From positions 124,001 to 188,000 of the forward strand of contig NZ_JAFBGL010000002.1 in NCBI RefSeq assembly GCF_016811075.1: DNA of 64,000 bases, given 5' to 3'. The stretch comes from Oceaniferula flava (GTDB lineage Bacteria; Verrucomicrobiota; Verrucomicrobiia; Verrucomicrobiales; Akkermansiaceae). Of this stretch, positions 61,514-64,000 are shown in pieces. The notes under the pieces were generated by a model. It saw only the letters and a list, made by a program, of their open reading frames with translations. It did no database searches and had not been told where the DNA came from. The position numbers and the translations under genes are program-made. Positions within the stretch are counted from its first letter, which is position 1; the number at the start of each line of letters is the position of its first letter.

Positions 61514-63055
61514 ATGATGAAAGCATGGAAATTACGGCCAGTGATGCTCGGCCTCTGTCTTTGGGCGGCGGGACTGTGTCATGGACTCGCCGCTGGGAGC
61601 AGCGATCGGCCTAATCTGATTTTCATCATGACCGATGACCAGGGGTATCCGGTGCTGGGGGCGCACGGGCACCCGTGGATTCGCACACCGCAGCTGGACA
61701 AGATGCACGCCCAATCCATCCGCTTCGATCGCTTCATGATGGGCTCGACCTGCGCGCCGAGCCGGGCGGGGATCATGACCGGGGTGCACTCGATCAAAAA
61801 CGGGGTGACCCACACGATTTATGAGCGCGAGCGGCTGAACTTGAAGGCGGTGACGATTCCGGAGGTCCTGCAAACGCGCGGTTACCGGTCGGGCTACTTC
61901 GGAAAGTGGCATCTCGGCGATGAAGCCCCCTACCAGCCGGAAAATAGAGGGTTTGACGAAGTGTTCATCCACGGTGCGGGCGGCATCGGTCAGGCTTATC
62001 CTGGATCTTGCGCCGACGTGCCGAACAATGGCTACTTCAACCCGGTGTTCAAACACAATGGTCGCTTCGTGAAAACCGAGGGCTACTGCACGGATGTGCT
62101 TTTCAAGGCGACCCTGGGTTGGGTCGACTCCATCAGGGATTCCGAAGAGCCATTTTTCGCCTTTCTTTCCACCAATGCACCGCACAGCCCCTTCGTGGCG
62201 CCGCCGAAGTATCAGCAGCATTTCCAAGACCTTGGGTTTAACAGCAAGGCGGCCGGGTTCTACGGCATGATTGAGCATATCGATGACTGCATGGGGCAGA
62301 TGTTCAGGCAGCTTGACGAGTGGGGATTGATGGAGAACACCGTGGTCATTTTTACCTCTGACAATGGGATGACGACCAGTGGCTGTGGGTTGAAAGGGAA
62401 GGCGGGGCGACCTCAGGTCAAGCTCGGCAGCGATGCCGCTGGAAAGCCGATGATGTCCTACAATGCGGGGATGAAAGGTCTCAAGGGGACCGTGCATGAG
62501 GGTGGGGTGAGGGTGCCGTTTTTCGTCCGCTGGGATGGCGTGATCGAGCAGGGCCGGACCGTGGACAGGGTGGTGAGCTATCTGGATATTCTCCCCACCT
62601 TGGCGGATTTTGCGGGTGCGAAACTGCCGGCCAACCAGGCATTCGAAGGGCGGAGCTTGAAACCTCTGCTGCTGGAGGAGAAGCCAGCCTGGCCGGACCG
62701 TTACCACTTTCAACATGTGACCCGCTGGAAACGAGGGGCCGACCCAGACCAGTTCAAATGGCAGAATTACTCCGTGAGGAATCAGAAGTTCCGACTGGTG
62801 GAAGGTGTGCTCTACGACATGGAAAACGATCTTGAGCAGACGGTGGATGTCACCGCCAAGCACCCTGAGCTGGTGGCGGAAATGAAGAAAGCCTACGAAC
62901 AGTTCTGGACTGAGGCACGGCCACTGATGATCAATGACGGCGTGCCCTTGGCTGAGGAAAAGCCGTTTCACGTCGATTACCGAGCGCAGAAAGCCAGCAC
63001 CGGCATCCCTGCCTGGGACGCGCCCGAAATTCGCTGGCAGGATTCCACCGAATAA
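61514..63055 (+). CDS. Secreted sulfatase, Cys-type formylglycine
   Basis: 513 aa from the ATG at 61514 (ATG at 61517 also possible; frame open from 61397). A signal peptide (VMLGLCLWAAGLCHGLAAG) is followed by the metal site NLIFIMTDDQGYPVLGAHG and the sulfatase signature MGSTCAPSRAGIMTG, whose Cys (near residue 80) is oxidised to formylglycine. Other blocks are YFGKWHLGDEAPYQP and NTVVIFTSDNGMTTSG with the C-terminal metal DN. It should remove sulfate from a carbohydrate such as a marine or mucosal polysaccharide. The formylglycine-maturing enzyme is not in the window. The first gene of a co-directional sulfatase series. Confidence 0.95.
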   Translation: MMKAWKLRPVMLGLCLWAAGLCHGLAAGSSDRPNLIFIMTDDQGYPVLGAHGHPWIRTPQLDKMHAQSIRFDRFMMGSTCAPSRAGIMTGVHSIKNGVTHTIYERERLNLKAVTIPEVLQTRGYRSGYFGKWHLGDEAPYQPENRGFDEVFIHGAGGIGQAYPGSCADVPNNGYFNPVFKHNGRFVKTEGYCTDVLFKATLGWVDSIRDSEEPFFAFLSTNAPHSPFVAPPKYQQHFQDLGFNSKAAGFYGMIEHIDDCMGQMFRQLDEWGLMENTVVIFTSDNGMTTSGCGLKGKAGRPQVKLGSDAAGKPMMSYNAGMKGLKGTVHEGGVRVPFFVRWDGVIEQGRTVDRVVSYLDILPTLADFAGAKLPANQAFEGRSLKPLLLEEKPAWPDRYHFQHVTRWKRGADPDQFKWQNYSVRNQKFRLVEGVLYDMENDLEQTVDVTAKHPELVAEMKKAYEQFWTEARPLMINDGVPLAEEKPFHVDYRAQKASTGIPAWDAPEIRWQDSTE

Positions 63056-63091
63056 GGGGGAGCAAGCAAGAGAGCAACACCAGAGAGGCCT

Positions 63092-63362
63092 ATGAAAACA
63101 AAGATTGTGAAATTGTTCGCCGGCATCAGCCTGCTTGCTGCAACTGCCCACGCAGAATCGAGCCGAGCCAACATGATCCTGATGATGGCGGATGATGACG
63201 GCTGGGGCGACGTCAGGAGCTTCAATGTGGAGTCGCCGAGCCTGCCGAGAAAATGGACATCCCCGGAAGCATCCGGAAGTCGTCGCGGAGCTGGCGAAAA
63301 AATTCGAGGCTTGGCGGGCGTCCTGTAAAAAGAGTAACCAAAGAGAAGATTATGAAGAGTAA
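63092..63362 (+). pseudogene. Collapsed sulfatase remnant (internal deletion plus frameshift)
   Basis: The 5' part reads KTKIVKLFAGISLLAATAHA (signal peptide) then SRANMILMMADDDGWGDV, the N-terminal metal site of a sulfatase. After about 45 codons the match ends. From about 63268 a second frame gives a sulfatase-type C-terminus, HPEVVAELAKKFEAWRASCK, ending at TAA 63360-63362. The roughly 400 codons between, including the CXPSR signature, are missing and the two ends are out of frame. The remaining 78-codon frame cannot make an active enzyme. The end overlaps the start of the next sulfatase. Confidence 0.85.
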
Positions 63363-64000
63363 GAACACAATGAGCACGGCCATCGGAGCGATCGCTGTGG
63401 GATTGACCCTCACTAGCGCGGTCGCAGCAGATGAGAACCCAATCCCAAGGAAACCCAATGTCGTGATCCTTTATGCCGATGACATGGGGGTCGGGGATGT
63501 TTCCTACGGTGACCCCAAGGCAAAAATCATCACGCCTAACATCGATCGGCTCGCCAGCCAGGGCATGACCTTCAGTGATGGCCATAGCTCGTCCGGCATT
63601 TGCACGCCGAGCCGCTTTGCCATGCTCACCGGCCAGCACCACTGGCGCCGTTTTCACGGCATTGTCAATGCCTTTGGGAAGTCCGTGTTCAAGAAAGACG
63701 AGTTCACCCTCGCTCGCATGTTCAAGCAGCAGGGCTACGCCACCGGATGCTTCGGCAAGTGGCACCTCGGCTGGGACTGGGACGCCATCCGCAAGCCGGG
63801 TGTGAAGAAGGAAGACTACAAACACGCTGCCTCCTACGATTGGTCCAAGCGTTTCCCCGGTGGCCCGATCGATCAAGGCTTCGATTACTATTTCGGCGAT
63901 GGCACCATCAACTTTCCTCCCTACTGCTGGATTGAAAATGATCGCTTCAAAACCATTCCCACCAAGCCGGTTATCAAATCGCGCCCGCTCGCAGGCGGCG
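63352..64000 (+). CDS. Secreted sulfatase, 3' part outside the window
   Basis: Open from an ATG at 63352 (MKSKNTMSTAIGAIAVGLTL; an ATG at 63370 is also possible) to the window end, 216 codons visible. The signal peptide ends near TSAVAADEN. Sulfatase blocks follow: PNVVILYADDMGVGDVSYGD, ITPNIDRLASQGMTFSDGHS, SSGICTPSRFAMLTGQHHW with the Cys of CTPSR, and YATGCFGKWHLGWDWDAI. Cys-type formylglycine sulfatase. It overlaps the remnant in front by 11 bp. Confidence 0.95.
   Translation, partial: MKSKNTMSTAIGAIAVGLTLTSAVAADENPIPRKPNVVILYADDMGVGDVSYGDPKAKIITPNIDRLASQGMTFSDGHSSSGICTPSRFAMLTGQHHWRRFHGIVNAFGKSVFKKDEFTLARMFKQQGYATGCFGKWHLGWDWDAIRKPGVKKEDYKHAASYDWSKRFPGGPIDQGFDYYFGDGTINFPPYCWIENDRFKTIPTKPVIKSRPLAGG

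Noticed and set aside
1-64000. Recurrent GTTAG / CTAAC pentamer at many places, especially around Leu TTA codons
   Set aside because: By rough counting its number does not exceed chance for two strands, and no longer consensus extends it.
1-64000. CRISPR arrays, insertion sequences, prophage genes or a replication origin
   Set aside because: No regularly spaced direct repeats, transposase, integrase, phage structural genes, or dnaA-box clusters were seen.

Overview
The window reads as a chromosomal segment of a heterotrophic member of the Verrucomicrobiota, most likely near Akkermansiaceae (Rubritalea, Haloferula or Persicirhabdus-like). The evidence is family-level. There is a PVC-type beta-propeller plus HEAT-repeat 'membrane-bound dehydrogenase' protein, a PEP-CTERM protein ending in FRRRK, two secreted proteins with an SHD1-like N-terminus, the start of a Cys-type sulfatase cluster, an exopolysaccharide export locus, and almost no Shine-Dalgarno sequences in front of obvious genes. 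No prophage, insertion sequence or CRISPR array was seen.

Layout. 1-5.1 kb (minus strand): the 3'-truncated PVC propeller protein, a membrane-bound SpoIIE-type phosphatase, and a translationally coupled TPR membrane protein / small membrane protein pair. 5.3-8.7 kb (plus): the conserved triad of circularly permuted ATP-grasp, alpha-E protein and transglutaminase. 8.7-9.4 kb: a PIN/NYN-like protein with a histone-H1-like lysine tail. 9.4-16.3 kb: a molybdenum cofactor region, with moaE, a mobA-moaD gene fusion, moaC and moeA on minus, moaA on plus, an atypical Ser/Thr kinase, then a MOSC protein and fdhD. 16.4-19.3 kb: an RhlE-like helicase and a secreted hydrolase-like protein. 19.4-22.3 kb: a small sugar or glycan operon (Gfo/Idh oxidoreductase, RmlC-like epimerase, GT2 glycosyltransferase, unknown). 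22.4-24.0 kb: rpsB-tsf.

24.3-38.6 kb mixes cell-surface functions with housekeeping genes. It holds two small Wza-like export proteins, a Wzc-like tyrosine kinase, an outer-membrane barrel, a PEP-CTERM protein and a beta-helix protein, together with hemL, tRNA-Leu(UAG), a VKOR-DsbA disulfide oxidase, a Nif3-like protein and tRNA-Gly(UCC). 38.7-58.9 kb is mainly housekeeping: RlpA, cysteine desulfurase, homoserine dehydrogenase, 3-dehydroquinate dehydratase, DinG-type helicase, PEP carboxylase, a repeat-rich coiled-coil lipoprotein, sugar-phosphate enzymes, an esterase, NDH-2, HrpA and a secreted HExxH protein. 59-64 kb: a HupE/UreJ-like membrane protein, an ATP-grasp-like unknown, and two sulfatase genes flanking a collapsed sulfatase remnant; the last gene runs off the edge.

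Genes that work together: the Moco genes supply cPMP synthesis (MoaA, MoaC), sulfur insertion (MoaD domain, MoaE), molybdate insertion (MoeA), nucleotide attachment (MobA domain) and delivery or sulfuration (FdhD, MOSC). The molybdoenzymes themselves are outside the window. The 33.6-38.6 kb genes look like an envelope-spanning polysaccharide export apparatus without its glycosyltransferases. The most unusual items are the MobA-MoaD fusion, the PIN/NYN protein with the lysine-rich tail, the HGDL/DFD kinase with a GYF-like tail beside the Moco genes, the duplicated coiled-coil lipoprotein, the decayed sulfatase, an unlisted 35-codon membrane ORF, and seven convergent gene pairs with essentially no intergenic DNA.
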